From contig NC_084664.1 of the NCBI RefSeq assembly GCF_028389875.1, positions 114,335,466-114,399,465 of the forward strand: a stretch of DNA of 64,000 bases, written 5' to 3'. The position numbers and the translations under genes were made by a program. This DNA comes from Rhea pennata (lineage: Eukaryota; Chordata; Aves; Rheiformes; Rheidae). A model generated the notes under the pieces. The model did not search any database. It saw only the letters and a list, made by a program, of their open reading frames with translations, and was not told the DNA's origin. The stretch's first letter is position 1; the number at the start of each line of letters is the position of its first letter. Of this stretch, positions 1-14,534 are shown in pieces.

Positions 1-3000
1 AAACCAGATTTAAAAAAATCAAATACTGGCAAAGTTCCCACCAGCTTAAGGAAAAGCTGGGCTGTGTTTACTTCATTTTGTATTTGCTTCGCTCAGAAAC
101 CTGAAGTGAACAGAAGTTTTAGGAGTGTTAATTGTGGATCAGCACAAGCCTTTAACTTATTTTATGACAACCTGAGTTGTTCTGCATGTGGAAAATGGAA
201 AAAAAAAAGAAATCAAAAAACAATTGCAAACAGGGCCACTGATTCATGGATTCCTCTCACCTCAGACATTTCCTACTTTGGCAGCTTATGAATCTGGCTC
301 TAGATGGAGGATCAGGTCACACTTCACAGCAAATTTATTTTCTGGAGTTATCATTAAACTCTTCAAATGCTTTTACTCACTCCAGTTTCTATCACCCAAA
401 ACTGCAGGTCAGAGTTTTGCCCACTGGAGTGCCATGGCCTTATATATAGCAGCCCGCAGGACAGCTTTGCTAGTGTGGCTGAGCTCTTGCAGCATCTCAC
501 AAGCAGTGGCTAGCTGGGAGACTCAGAGACCCCAGAGCTGCATAGGGACCCCAGGGTGATGCTGGCAATTTGGCACACAGACACAGGGAGGCTGAGCCCG
601 CGACCTCTTGTTTTTGTCACCCTGTATCCCATGTCTTGGTAAGGTATGCAAGAGCAATGCTTATAATGTAGAGGCAATTAGGTAAAGTGACCTAGCCCTC
701 TATTTCTGAAAGGTCTGGAGTGGCTGTCTTCCATTCTGTGGCGTATCTTTGTCTTCTGCAAAAATCTCCCCATGTCCAGGGAGCAATTAAAAAGGTATTT
801 AAAAAATGTGCCAATAGAACACAGTCAGCGGTACTTTAAATCAAGAGGAAGTCTTTGATGAGAAAAGACTTTGATGATTCTTCCTGCTCTGGAAAAGTTT
901 CTGAACCTCAGTTTCCCCAAAAGCCATCACAGAATGTTATTATCTCGACTCTCCCTATCTCCAATGTGTGTCATTGAAATGGCCTGAATGAAGTTGCTAT
1001 TTGTAGTATGTAGCTCATGCAAAGCTTGTATCAATGAAGCCAGTTTATTGCTTGTCTTGAGTTATTATGCAATTTGCTCTTCTATAGTAGCTCTCCTTGT
1101 CAATGCTGAGATCTCATGACTCACTGTCATGAGCAAGGCTTCTTCCTGTGAGCTGCAATCAACTCACTACCAAATCTCTGGTTGCTCCTGCATATGGGAT
1201 GACACCTCCTTTCTATGTTGATGGCTTCAGGAATGCAGCAATCAGATGTGCATCAATAATGTTTGTATTCAAATGAAGATAGTGCGGTAAGGCCCTTTTC
1301 TCCTTTAAGAAATGTTGCAAGAGATAGGTAATAGTAGCTAAGCTTCCCTAGCCAATTCAGTACTACTGAATTTTTTCTTGAATAACTGTTTGGGAAATAT
1401 CACTATGGCTTGATATGGATACTGGAGGCTTTATAGCCAATGCTATATTTCTAATAGGTGTTAAAATAATGCCAGATATTGCTGTCACCCAGAGAGGTGG
1501 CTGAGTGTCACCTGTTGCATCATTCATTACTCCTTACTAGAGGATACTCCAGGTTAAAGCCATTCTGCCGTGAAATCTGATGGAGGAACACCACTTTGGA
1601 GAGCACATCATTGCTTCCATCCCTTTCAATTAGTGAAAGTATGTGCGCTAGCTCACCAAGTACGAAAGTGTGTTCCTGAATCAGGGCTAATATGAACAGG
1701 CTCTACTGAGACCGAGAAAATGAGCTGTTTAACTCTTGGGAGAGTCTCCTTTGAATAGTGAGCCCCTAAAACTTGGGATCCCAGTTCTGCCCCCTTCAAC
1801 TTATGCTGAGAGCATTTGGGTTCAAAGGTGTTTAACATGCTGGGGTTGAGAGAAGAAAATAAGAGGGAGATCACTTGATGCAGCCGTTTTGGGGGTATGC
1901 TTAGGGAAGTGCCTGCTCCTTGCTATGGTCAGGGACAGGAAACGAGGTTCAGTGGGTCTTGGATGACTCAGGACAGCAGCTCTCTTCTCACTTCAGATTT
2001 CTGAGATCTCTCCTTTTCTCCACCCTCTATTTTCTTCTTCTTTTTACCTTACTTGCTTTTACTGCTAGGGAAGGGTGCCTGGCTTGCTTGCTTGCTAGGC
2101 ACCAAGGCTGTGGGATGCTTCTCTCACTTCACTGAAACACCGAGTAATTGATTATAACTATCTATTTAAAAACAAAGCAAAACAAACCTAGTGAAGGGTG
2201 TTTGTCTCAGGTGGGCAGTCAAGCTTAAACATAGCTTCTGGAAGTGATTTATGTCTTGGATTTATACTGGATTGTGTAACAACTAATGTCATTTGCTCCA
2301 TCATAGCTGTTTCCTTATGGATTCAGTGAGCGAAAGGAAATGGTAGTGTTACCTGTGAAGCTGCTGGAGCAGCCGTCATCTCTCTCTTGGTCAAGGCTTG
2401 CTGTTCTTGGAAGTAACCAGAGCTTATCCTGCTTCATGCTGATAAAAAAATGGCCAGGAGCTGTTTTTTATGGGGTCCACCCAATTCGTAAGTCTGTGAA
2501 ACATCTTTACAAGATTCACGTGATGCACACCCACATCAGCAGCAGTGGAATAAAGCACAATAAAGCTCTGCAGGGTGTGGATGGTGTGGATGAAATGTTC
2601 ACTGGCTTGTGATGAGAAGAAAGGATGGTAACAGCAGCCTACTCATAAATATCGCCACCACCTTCTCGCTCTCAAAAAAAAAAAAAAAAAAAAAAAAAAC
2701 AAACCAACTTCATTTGCATGTTCATAGCTGGGAGTAACGGATTGCTGAATTAGTGAGTGCTGCTATTTTTATCTAAATAATTACTGTCCCAAACAACTGC
2801 CTGGGGGCATCAGTATGCAAGGTAAGATTCTATACTATGGTTTGAAGAGATTCATACAGAGCTTATAGCTAGAAGGAGGGGAACGTATGTCATACAAATT
2901 TTAAAAATGCCTTCCCACATTTTAAACAGACTGAGGGAAGCTGGGAGAAGAAGAGCGATCCCATCCATGAGTAGAGATCAGTGTATGTAGACTTAGCTGG

Positions 3001-6000
3001 CTTACTAGAATACCCTGACAGCAACTCTATTCATGCTAATTAGTTTTTCAAATAGTTTCGATAGTTTTCCTTCAACTATCTTACCTACTACAGCCCCACC
3101 TGTGTCTTCAGCAGCATGTTATACTGCCTAGCCTCATGGGCTGCCCATCATCGTTCAGCCAGGACTGGTGAGGAAGTCCTTTGAAGCACAATCCTCTGGC
3201 TGTCTTTGGCTGAGTTTCTGCTAAGTGAATCTCTTGGCTCAGTGCAAAGCCTGCAAAGCCACTTAAATCTCTCTGACCTCCTAATGAAGTTTTAAAAAGG
3301 GCTTCATAAATCTTCATCACTAAGAACTGCTTAAAGCCCTGCAGGGTTCCTTTAGTGGCTTTAACCACTAAAACAAGTAGACAAGCTCAGGTACATTTAT
3401 CACATTCCTCCTCATTGATCCATGGATATTCCTTTTTTTTTTTTTTTTTTCTTTTTTGGGGGGGGGGGTGCAGTATTTTATATGAGCTCCAACCAGGAGA
3501 GAGAGCACAAGAGCAAGAGCTCTGAGTCAGTATACCTTGTCTCATAGTCCGTAGCTGTGTGCTATGACCACAGTCAGATCACTCCTCATCTTGGAGTATA
3601 CCCCCTGTGGAGACCCTGTATGCTCATCATTTACCCTTCTGTATTTAAATCATTGTATGCTTGCTCGTTTGAGAAAGAATCTGATTATTACTTTCTCTAC
3701 AAAAGCATGCCTCAGGTCAGAGTCTGACAGCTCTGAAATGGTTTAGTTACCTGCCTAGCCTTACATTTTTCCTTCAAATTTTGGCTGACTTTGGCAATGG
3801 CTTCTTACAAATAGTGTGAGTCATCTCGGAAATAACTGCCAAGTTGATGGATAAGTAAGGGTTATTAGGGAAATAAATGATTTTAAAAAAAATTGTTTAC
3901 ATATCATAGTGTAGTCCCCAGAGTAAGCATGTCTTTATTTGCAGCAGGGAACCTTCCTAGCTGAGAGCTGTCATTAATTGTGTTCTGTACAGGTTGTTCA
4001 AGGCTTCATCTCCAAGAAATGTGAACAGGAGAAACTTGAAAGAGAATCATAAATAGATAAAAAGATGTTGCCAGTGGAGGTAAGGTTACTGAAATCAAGG
4101 ATGCAGCAAGAGTCTGTCCTCCTCGTGTAATGGGAAGGAGACACAAAATAGCTGAACACACAAAGAAGTTCATATCTTACTGTAATTTGAATAAATTATT
4201 CTAGGGCTAATTCTGTAGAGGATGAAGGGCTAAGATGCCATAAAGCTATTGAAGGGCTGCAGGTCCTCATGGTCTAGCCTACACTTGCATCAGTCATGAT
4301 TTTTCAGGGGTGAATCCCTGCCCATATCATAAGGTATTTTGTGTATGCCGTTAAGGTGCAGCAAAATGCCATGGAAGAGCTTCGTTAGATCCATAGTGAC
4401 ATTATCACATTTTTGATTTATTTGCATTATTTAAGACATACAAATCTCAGCTGAGACTGGAACAGCGTGTGTGGAGCAGAAGAGAAGAAATACATGTATA
4501 CAGCCAAACAAGGCTTTTTTATTAAAAAGTTTGACACAGACGTCTTAAGCCTGGCAAAAGTACAGATCATGAGTAACAAAATATTCTGGGTCCCTAGTGT
4601 ACATCAAAACTGGTAGAAAAAATAACAGTTGATGAACATGGTAGAAGATCAACACCGAAAGTGGGATATTTAAGGTGGAGCACTAAAGGACAGGTCCAGC
4701 CCCGCTCTGAGTTGTTGGGTATTTCTTCCATTGATTTCAACGAGCTTTGGATGGGAGCCCTCAGCTAAGATGTCATGATGTGATGCTGTTACAGGTGAAC
4801 TACTTGTGTTGTTTTTAATCTAGGAAACTATAGGATGGGTTATACTACGTACTGTGTTGTCTCCAGTAGAATTGGTTGGTTAATAATGTAGTAGGGATAC
4901 ATTTTTATCCTAATGAAGAGAAGATTATATATTATCTGACCTTCTGTGTGGTAAAGGCTAATCAGTTTGCCCCAGTACTCACATAACTGTATACAAACGC
5001 TGGAATTAGGTCATAGCTTTTGAGACCTCAAGTGAGAAGTTCACAGGCAGAGGACAGAAGGACTCAAAAGGCCTCCATTGCCTGAGGTCTGTGAAATGGC
5101 AGGAAGTTGCAAAGATAAGGCAGAGTTGCAAAGATGAAGAATTTCATCAGGTGACTCATGGCCCATGCATTGAGAAAAGATGGAAGAACCCCAGATACTG
5201 GCCAAAATGGCTTGGAGGAAGTTCTACTCAGTCCTGAATCACGCAGACAACTTGACCATTAGTATGTAAGCAAAACACCTAAGGATATGATCAGAGAGCT
5301 GTAAGTGATGGATGATCGCAGCTGAGGAGTGTAGGTAGCTGTTGCTTTATGGCCAAGACATTGTCTCTGACTACATGTATGTAACTAACCTTGTCTGTTT
5401 AAGCCTTCCACTGACTGAATGTTAGCCATCTAAATAAATCCCTTTAGGATGAAGGCCTCGTGACTTGGCGAGGGTTTGCCTACACCACGTTTCTGCATGA
5501 AATAACTCACACGACTGCAAATCCCTACTGTAAATGAACTGGCCTGGGATAGAAAAGCAATACTGGCACAGCACTTCTGTACTATGGATTTGCAGCAGAG
5601 AAGCTACATGGCTATGAAGACAATCAGGAAAGGCAAAGTTTAAGTTCATACAATGAACTATCACACCATAGTCCCATGACACTCTGGCTTTGGCAGCTAA
5701 GCTGCTGTAACCAGCTCCTGCCCCAGATGCTTGTTCCCACCTCTGGCCTGCAGCTTGTCACCTCCTCGATTGTGCCAAAACAAATGTGTGTAGGACAATG
5801 CTTAAATCAGTGCATGAAGTGATGGAAGTTAAAAATAAACTTTTTCTAGGGAGGAGGAGAGGGAGAGAGATTTTTAACCCTAACCATTTCAATCCTCTTT
5901 CTTGTACAGCATGGTCCCACAAGAAGCTTCTTTAACACAATGGGGAGAAGGTGGTGGGTTACTACACTGGTGCTGGGGTGACTTCTCTGGTCAGAGGAGT

Positions 6001-9000
6001 CCCCCCAGGCAGGAGCAGAGGATTTCTAAAGCCAATTTTGCACCAGATTCAATATAATGTAGAATTATACCTTCAATATATAGAACTACATCTCCCCCAC
6101 AAGTTAGACCCTGGTCTCCTAGATTTTCTGTTTGCTATTGCATCTCATAGATCCTCACAGGCCTTAGTTTTAAAATGTGTTGAGTGCAAGCCAATATTAT
6201 TATTAATGATAAAGAAGTAATGAGAAACTGATTTTTTTTCCACTTTGTAAATGAATACTAGTTATAATCATTCTGGATGAGTATTAGCCTCCTCTACATT
6301 TTACTATAGCATGCTCGCCCATTAAAATCTGTTCAAATACAAAATACACAGTAAACTGAGAATAAGAAGAACCATCACAACAGATACAAGAAAAGATTTT
6401 ATTTAGTGAAGTCTGTTACATGATCAACTAACAAAATATCTGTGCATTCCTTAAATAACATAAAATGTTCAAGGAAAAACATCTGAAAAGAGTTCAAAAG
6501 TTTGTGGTACAGATATGACTTGGCAATTTGAAAAATAATTCAACAAGTTGCTGTTGTTTTGGGCTTGGTTGTTTCTGTGCTCTGATGAGCTTCCCTGCGA
6601 GAAAGCAAGTTATATGCAGAGTGTTGGTTATTTATTGCAGCTCAGACATCTTGGTGATTTGCTTTTGTCTGAACAGAAAACACAGGCCCTTGCGTACTGT
6701 GCTGCTGCCAATTACACCAGAGAGGTACTGTACCAGCAGAAAGAGCGGTGAAGCATGCTAAGTGCATGCATGTAAAACATCTTTCAAACTGCTGTAAGGT
6801 TTTTGAGATAATTAATTAATGACTGCAGAATTCTTTGCATTGAGTTACTTGTCAAAGTTTTCCAAAACACTTTTAGTGATATCGATTGAGTTTAAAAGCA
6901 CTTTTCAGAAAAAAAAAAAAAAAAAAAGAGGCAATGGTTTAATTTCTGATATACAAAAAAATTAAGTAGTGTTCTTAATCCCAAATCAAAACATACTCCT
7001 TTGGGTCTCCTGGTCTTTCTCCTGGATCACACTAGCTCCTGGATGTTTGAGTGTCTATGGTCAGGATTTAAATTTAAATAGCTAGACTCTGACAATGTTG
7101 AGTATGTCCTTCAATTTTCTTCTAATAAGTAGAGCCAAGGGCATAGTGAGTCAGTTTTGTAATTAGATGATATAATTATCTCATGAACTCTGTACAAATT
7201 ACCTCTTCTCTGTATTGTTTTTGCAGTGTATTGTTTTTGTTGAATAATATGGCACATATCCAGTTTATATTGCAGTCAATAAATTACCCTGGTTTATAGC
7301 TTGATGGGCCACAAATGAATAACTGACATAACAAAAGTAATTAAGTCATTACCCTTTTAAATACTGTCAGTACTGTTCATTTAGGCCATAAAGTTTATTT
7401 TTAATTATTAACACATTTTCTTAAAAACATATTTTTTTAAAAAAAAAAGAAAAAGAAAAAAAGAAAGGTAACCACAGATGAATCACATTGCTCAGCTTTT
7501 AACAAGTTTGTGATACTAAGGTTGACACTAGAGTGTGGTGATGTAAAGGAAATTGCATTTTATTACATTTTAATTAAATAGGTCAACCTGCGCAGCCCTT
7601 TCTCCAGCAGAACTCCCGCTGGAATTTGGTCCTTAATCGCTGCACTTTATTTACTTCTTGAGCTTTGCACAGCAGGATTCTGCTTTCCAAATAGAGGGCC
7701 GATAAAATAATTTAAACCATTAAAGAGTACAATGTTGAACATTCAGACTGACAGATACTGGGAACCGTAGTAATGCTGAATCCCCTGAAGGTTACGTATT
7801 GCTCTTCCTTTCAGAAAAGGGTGATTCTAGGTCGGCCAGATTCTGCCTTTACGCAAAGAGCTAGCGTCAAGGCAGCCAGTGAGCCAAGCCAAGCCTCCGA
7901 AACCCCATGGGGGGTGGTTGGCAGTCGCTTCGTGCCCACCTCGGGATTGAAGGATTCAGGGCAGCAGCTCCTTCTTTGGAGAGCAGAGCGCATTCAGCAG
8001 CTGCTCCCTGGCCTCTGGGGCCGGGGCGCACACAGGCCCCACCAGCAACACGGACAGGGCAGCTCCTTCTCCCCTTCGCTGCCACCAGGGCACCAGCAAA
8101 CCCCACTTCTTACTGCAGCTCTCACCCAGCTTGCTGCCTCCTCGTTTCTATTTTCTCTGTCCTCTCAAGAGCAGTAAAAAAGCCCTGAATGAGACTGTCC
8201 CTCTCAGCCCCCCCCCATTCCAGTCCGCCAGCATTTCTCCCTAGTTCTAACCTTAATCATAACAAAAGGAATAGCATATCCTGCTTTCTCCATAATAACA
8301 CCGGCGTGAAGAACACAGCCTAAATGCTCTCATTTCATGCTCAGCTAAGCTCTTCCAGGGCCCATCCTGCTCATTTTGTCCAAACACATAAAACTCTGTT
8401 ACATTCAGCATGCCTACCTTGCTTGTTCAGATTTATGTATTTGTTTTCTGATTCTCTCTGTAGTCTCATCCTAGTCAACTCTATGTCCCACAAATTCAAA
8501 TGATTGGTTATGATTAACATATTTTTGCCCAGAATTTTTTAATTTTCTAGTGATTACAGCTCATAACTACTTATTTCTCCTCTATACACTTATTAGAGGA
8601 AATGTTTGTGGAAGATGTGTCACATTCTGGACCTTAGAAGCACACATAGTTCCAAGCAGGCACAAGCAAAATATGTTTTTCCATTTCTTGTGAGCAGAAA
8701 TGAACTTGATTTGCTTGGAAAACTCCCTCTAAAGGAGATGTCATTCAGCAAATCTATTGAATCAAATTGAACTTCAACAGGCAAAAACTGAGATCTGAAA
8801 ACAGGCAGCAGACTGAGTTTGCAAGATAGAGTATAATTATTCTTGTACCTGGTAAGTACTAGAATTAGCATTATAGCTTAAATTCTATTTTTAAGCTACA
8901 TTACATCCCCCTGAAATTTCATGAGTGAATTATCATGGACAGTACTTATGTTGGCCTCAACCTTGTTCAGTAACAAAGTTAAAAACTTGAAACGTGAAGA

Positions 9001-11300
9001 GCAAACTTCTGACTCTGAAGCTAGCAGAGCTGTTGGAGACAGCTGCCTCCTCTGTGCTCTAGTCACGAGTGGGAGAATAGCAGGTTTTGCTGTGGTTTCT
9101 GGCTGTCGAGCCACAGTGAGAAGCAAAAATCTTGGCTGTTAGTCCAAATTCTGAAGGCGAGAGAGGCCAGATGTGACAGACATTTCCTTCTACACCAGAG
9201 GTGACCCTGTTAACCAAACTGGAAAAAGGGAAAATTCAAAGCACCTTTTTTGGTTCCTTGCTTCAAAGTTAATCATTTTATTTGAAGAGCTAAATAACTG
9301 CAAAAGAAAGTGAAAGGCTTTATTTTGGATAAAAGGAAATGTTTTGACAGATGTGAGAGTTTTTGGAGGGAAGGAGTTTAACATTGTGTAGAAATTGAAA
9401 CATTTTCATTTATATAATGTTACTTAAAGCTGTGATCATTACAGACAGGCTGGGGACCTGTGGGGAGTTGTACTGCACTGGGGTATCATGTTAAGGGCAT
9501 TTGGAGGGAAAGCTGACAGCTTCCCTCAGCTGTGCTTCTTGAGGCCATCAAAACCAATGACCATATGCCCCCAAACACCCGCTGCACGCACTTTCCTACG
9601 TCCTCCTCAGACCTGCCGATGAGTGTGAGAGAGAATCCAAATGTTTGCTGCTGCCTCACTTCCCTGCGTCTGTCTCCAACCTCCTGCCAGGGGCTGCAGG
9701 CACTTCATGCCCCTCCTGCCAAAAAAAAAAAAAAAAAAAAAAAAGTGCCTAACAGTGGAAGCTGCCTGGAGCCAGCATTGGAAGCCGGCAGCCTCATGTC
9801 TGGGCTTCACATCAGCTGGAGGACATCGTGTGCGCAGGGACTGAACGCAGCTGGGATGCCAACGCTAGAGAAATGCCCGTGGCTGAGCTGAGCACTGCCG
9901 CGTTTTCCTCTCCCAGTTTGCCTGGGCTTCGGTAGACCACCTCTGCTGGATTTAGCTGTAATGCCATGCCATGTTAATGCCTTAATTGCTCTTTAACCGT
10001 TCTGCTAGTGTTACTGGCCCCCTGCATCTGGTGGCAACAGCATCGTGAAGGGATGCTGACAAACCTGACAGAGCCTGACATGAAGCACAGGGAGCATCTA
10101 CCTTACACTTACTAAGTTCAGTACAGGAACTACTTTAGCTGCTAAGTTAACACTAGATGGGTTTGTACGGTACCAATGGCTACCCAAATGTAGCAATTGA
10201 ACAGCATTAGGAGTCTGAGTACTTCTGGGGCAGGACCTGCTTAAAGGCAGCTTCGTTAAGCTGCAACTGCAACCACCAGGGCAGTGCAGCAATTCCTACA
10301 GCTAGGCACAGAACTGCTCCATTAGCAAGGTTTATTGCTTCGGTAGGTATTTCCATGGAGGTCTCTGGGGCTGACTCTTCGTACTTAAGTCAGCGAGAAT
10401 GGGGTGTATTTCCAGCTGAATAAATTGACTTAGACCATTTGGGGATCTAGGTAAATGAGCAAAGATACAGAACCAGGACTTCTTTATAAGCACCAATTCA
10501 CATGCACTAGAATTGGCCTGTAATTTTGTTGTCAGAAAACCTAACCTACAGCAGCATCATCAAAATTAGAAGTGCACTGGTGCAAGGCTGAAATAAAGCA
10601 ATATATATATTGCTTTATATATAAATATAGTAAAACTTTTCCACAGTATTTCACAGTTGAATATTAGAGTTGAATATGGCTAAACCTATATTTGATTGAC
10701 CTCAATAAATGCAAAATGCTCCAGGTACCATTCTGGTTACTAATCATAGCAGTATTTATTAGTAGCAAATCCTTGGGGTTATCTCAGTATACAATTTCTT
10801 GGAGCATATTTGTTGTTCAGAGTATTGAAAATGCCTAAATACATTCTTTTTTCTTGAAAACGTTGACATATTATATGTATGTCAGCCTTCACACTGATTT
10901 AATTTGAGAATTGATTATTTAAGAAATGGGCTTGCTAACTCTGTTGTTATTATGAATACCGAAAATAATCAATAAAATTGGAGTTATTGTCATCTACTAT
11001 ACTGCTATGATCTTTAAATTCCTAGGTAGATATTATGCCCACCAGGGACAATGAGTGTAAAAAAAATGACAAAAGAGTGAAAAAAGTCCTTATTTGTACC
11101 ATACTACACTACCTTTTGCTCATATCTATCTAATCTGGATTAAAATAGAGTATTTTGGCTCTTTAATATTCAGTCATCTGTGAGATTTTTTAATACATCC
11201 ATAACAGTAGTGGAACAATACAGTATAGCCTTCTAGTTATAAACATCTTTTGCAGTAATAAACTTTCCAATTGCTGCTTCTATTATTTGAAAATATTGAT
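1..11300. other. Upstream intergenic flank, no gene seen
   Basis: AT-rich sequence with no open frame above about 135 codons and no recognisable protein, tRNA or rRNA. Contents are A/T runs (A26 at 2,674-2,699; T18 and G11 at 3,433-3,468; A19 at 6,909-6,927; A24 at 9,721-9,744), a GC-richer patch at 7,840-8,110 with overlapping spurious frames, and a 26-bp palindrome at 10,593-10,618. In other amniotes GATA6 lies in a gene-poor interval, which fits. Confidence 0.75.
10593..10618. repeat. 26-bp perfect palindrome with AT core
   Basis: The two halves, starting ATAAAGCA and ending TGCTTTAT around an (AT)5 core, are exact reverse complements with no spacer. It lies in AT-rich upstream flank and is followed by more TA-rich sequence. 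Confidence 0.9.
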
Positions 11301-11563
11301 ACTATTTATTATTTAATCAGCTATTCAATGTGACCGGCAGTAACAGCAGTACAAAACAAGGTTTTCCTAAAGTAATCGAAAAGTGCATACGATTGGCACA
11401 GCATCTTTGGTCCTGGAGGCTCGGGTGAAATGAATAAACACAGCCAGTGACTGCATGACCGAAATGGAAATTGCTGCATTCATACGGTGAATGTATATAC
11501 ATTTACACGCTTAATTGCAAACACGCGGCTGTGTCCACGAAGCCATTGATACGGGGAGGAGGG

Positions 11564-11596
<33 letters not shown>

Positions 11597-11602
11597 ATGA
11601 AG

Positions 11603-11635
<33 letters not shown>
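11564..11635. repeat. A28 run followed by (GA)n microsatellite
   Basis: Poly-A at 11,564-11,591, then a purine linker, then about fourteen GA repeats at 11,608-11,635. The whole stretch is purine on the + strand. It marks the left edge of the CpG-rich domain. Confidence 0.95.
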
Positions 11636-11638
<3 letters not shown>

Positions 11639-11999
11639 TTGCCTTTCTTCCGAGTTAGGAGTCGAGGTAGCCTCATCTCCCAGCCGCCCCGAGGGCCGCG
11701 GTGCCAGGCCGGGTCCTGCCCCGCGGCTCTGCCCGCGCCCTCCGCGGAGCGGCCGCGCCGGGGGCGGCTGCACCCGCCGCCGCGGAGGCGCCGCAGGTTT
11801 TTAAAAATAGATATATTTTTAGTGCGGTTCGGAAGGGAGGCTGCCCCTTTTCCCCGCCCTGGGGGTGTCCCCGCTCTGCGCCGGGGTTAGGTGCGGGGGT
11901 CCCGGGGAGACAGGACACTTCGCCCGTCGGTCTGTCCCTGCACGGCTCGTCGGAAACCTCCTGCGATGCGCTCAGTCTCTGTCCTGCCTGCGTGTGAAT

Positions 12000-13000
12000 A
12001 TACTGGTCGGGCAACCACAGGGACGAGCGCTCAGAGCTACTGTTTCTCAAATTTTAGGGTAGCTTCCCCACCCCGTTTGCTTGTGCATACCTTAGCAAGA
12101 ACGCTCTGCCTACCTTACTATAAAGCAAAGGGGAGTGAGACTATTAATAGGCTGTCTAATTACTCTGAAGTGTTAACTCTGAAGTCTGTAATTCTGTGAT
12201 GTGATTGTTTTGATTTGTTTTTCCAATCCAATGTGAATTTCATTTACGGAACTAGTCAAACTCGCTCAAGAAGATATCTAAATTTTAAGATGAGCTTTCA
12301 TTCCAAACAGGAACAAACCGTCCAAATTTTGGCGTTTCTCATGAAACGGCAATTGAAAAAAAAAAAAAAAAAAAAAAGAAAAAAGAAAAAAGAAAAAAGT
12401 TTTGGATCTACGGAAGTATTTTGCTTAGCTAAGATTGCAAATTTCGTTTTTGTCTGGAACTTGATCTTAAACTGTTCGGTGAAGCAAGGTAAATTATAAT
12501 AAAAATTGTTTCCAAATGGATGTCAAGTGTTAATTATATAATGTCAACAGAGACGGAAAGATGTGATCACTGTGCTTCACTCTGATAGCAATCAAAATGA
12601 AAATACAGAGAAATAGACCTATTCCCGCATAACACTTCCATGTGGATGAATGAACAGTATCCTACGGAAAACACTTCGCTGGAAGGCTCTGACCACTTGT
12701 GAGTTTTTATTGGATTTCCCAGCAGAGAAATAAGAACGCAATGATCAGCAGTGGATTTGTCTGGCAGATTTCCGGGCATAAAACGATATTTTTGGAATGA
12801 CATGCAATAGTGCCAACAGACGAGCCTGAAAATGCTTATTGAAGGGGACTTTTGCCTTTTTTTTTTCCCTAAATAGAAGAGAATTAAGTCTCTGCAACCA
12901 TTGTTGTGTGCATGGAGGCGGAGGCAAGATAACTAAGTGCAGATCGGATGTGATACCAGCTAGTTTCACGTAATAACGGAGAGAGGGGCAAGATGAGGAG
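12000..13000. other. AT-rich gap between CpG blocks, nothing recognised
   Basis: Contains an A-rich tract with G interruptions (12,356-12,398). No gene, RNA or regulatory motif cluster was identified in the rest. Confidence 0.6.
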
Positions 13001-13377
13001 AAGATGCTTTTATAGGAGGCAGTGGGTGGGTGAGGGGGAACCTCAGCTCCCCTGCGCTCTGCGCGACTCCAATCTTAGCCCACTCCCGCCAGGAGATTCC
13101 GCAGCGAGAAGCCTGGGAAAATTTCGCCTGGACTTTCCGTGTCCGACGGAGGAGCAGGGACCCCGAGAGCTTTCGACGGTGCCCGTCGGCTGCGACCCGC
13201 GGCGCCGGCCGGGGCTCTCCGTCCAGCCGCAGCCTGAAATCGCAAATAATAACTAACCCTCTTCGCCAAGAAACGCATGGCACCAAGCCCCTCCGCCTCG
13301 TAGCGATGGCACGGAGCTATCTCCTATACAGCAAGGATCAGAAACAGGCCGTTTTAGTAACCACTCTTAAAATTATA

Positions 13378-13399
13378 CATATATATATATATATATATT
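13378..13399. repeat. (AT)n microsatellite
   Basis: About ten AT dinucleotides between two CpG-rich blocks, followed by an A-rich stretch. Confidence 0.9.
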
Positions 13400-13698
13400 A
13401 AAAAAAGGAGGAAAAAAATCCAAAAAAGCAACACGATTTGAAAAGCCTCTGGACATGTGTCGGAAAGAGAAACGAAGTGCGTACGTGTGAGCAAAATACC
13501 AGCAGTGTATTTTTAGGGTGCTGCTCCCGCTCGGGTTTGCTGCGCCGAGGGCCGGGGGCAGCCGGTGTCCCCGCGCGCCCTGCGCCGCCGCGCAGGCGGG
13601 GGATGCGCGGCGGGGGCGACGGGGGCAGCGCCGGCTCCCGGAGTCCGGGTACGCAGCAACGGGAGCCTCTCTTCTATGTGCGTTGTTGATTTTAATAC

Positions 13699-13722
13699 TT
13701 TTTTTTTTTTTTTTTTTTTTTT
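13699..13722. repeat. T24 homopolymer
   Basis: An uninterrupted T run in an AT-richer break within the CpG-rich domain. It gives rise to poly-Phe or poly-Lys in spurious frames on both strands. Confidence 0.9.
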
Positions 13723-14255
13723 AACGCTGAAATCATTAACCAGGCGGACCTCAGACACTGGAGGGCAAATAAAAAGAAGCTGCCGATCATTATTAAAAGA
13801 AAACAAACAAACATACAGCTCCAAACTACTTATTGTATTAAAGTCCATGCGGGCTCTCTGCGGCTTGTTTGGAGTCGCGGGGTTGAAAGTCTCGGTGGAA
13901 ATCACCCAAAAGCCCAGCGGCAGCAGGTCACCGGTGCCGGGGAGGCCGCTGACTGCAGGGGGGCGACAACCTGCTGCCGCCGCTGCCAGGCAGCGCTGTC
14001 GCCGGCGGGAGTTGAACCGGGCGCGGAGCGCGGAGCGGAGGGCGCCGGGGCCAGGGCAGGGTGCCCTGCCCGGGGTGGGGGCACCCGGGGGGCCGCGCCA
14101 CCCCCGGGGCCTCGGGTCTGCGGCCCTGAAGGCAGGCTGGAGGCAAAGGCCGGCCTCTGAGCGCCCAGCTGCCCTCCACCAGGAGTTTTGGGGAGGGACG
14201 AAACAGCCCTCCTCGTCCTTGTGGCTCGCCGCCCTCCTCCCTCATTCCCTCCACT

Positions 14256-14276
14256 CCCCCCCCCCCCCCCCCCCCC
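14256..14276. repeat. C21 homopolymer
   Basis: An uninterrupted C run in the CpG-rich upstream region. The minus strand is a G21 run that could form quadruplexes. It may also be a site of sequencing length error. Confidence 0.9.
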
Positions 14277-14534
14277 GGGACGCGCCTGATCGCTTGCAAA
14301 GGGCCCCCCTCCGCACACCCCTCCTTGCTCTGCTGTGCACAAACCCCCCTGTCCCGCCAGGCCCGAGGTGGGGTGATAGGCGGCAGGAAGGGCGCAGCCG
14401 CCGAAATGCCCCTGCTCTCGGGCTGCCCCGCGGAGTCGGGCGCGGACCCGCGCAGCCGGCGGCGCCGTGGGGCAGGAGACGGCAACGGGCCGCCCGGGCT
14501 TTTGCCCCGCGAGGCTGGACACGCCGTGAACGTC

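Noticed and set aside
4715..4765. Resemblance to an old reptilian repeat ('ccattgatttcaacgagctttgg')
   Set aside because: Similarity covers only about 40 bp and rests on memory of a low-complexity-like motif. Not enough to call an element.
7773..8177. Overlapping frames in a small GC-rich patch of the upstream flank
   Set aside because: Frames are open on both strands at once with no domain, codon pattern or splice context.
9532..9891. Possible processed retrocopy because of the A24 run
   Set aside because: The poly-A lies in mid-frame, no recognisable mRNA-like sequence precedes it, and no flanking target-site duplication was found.
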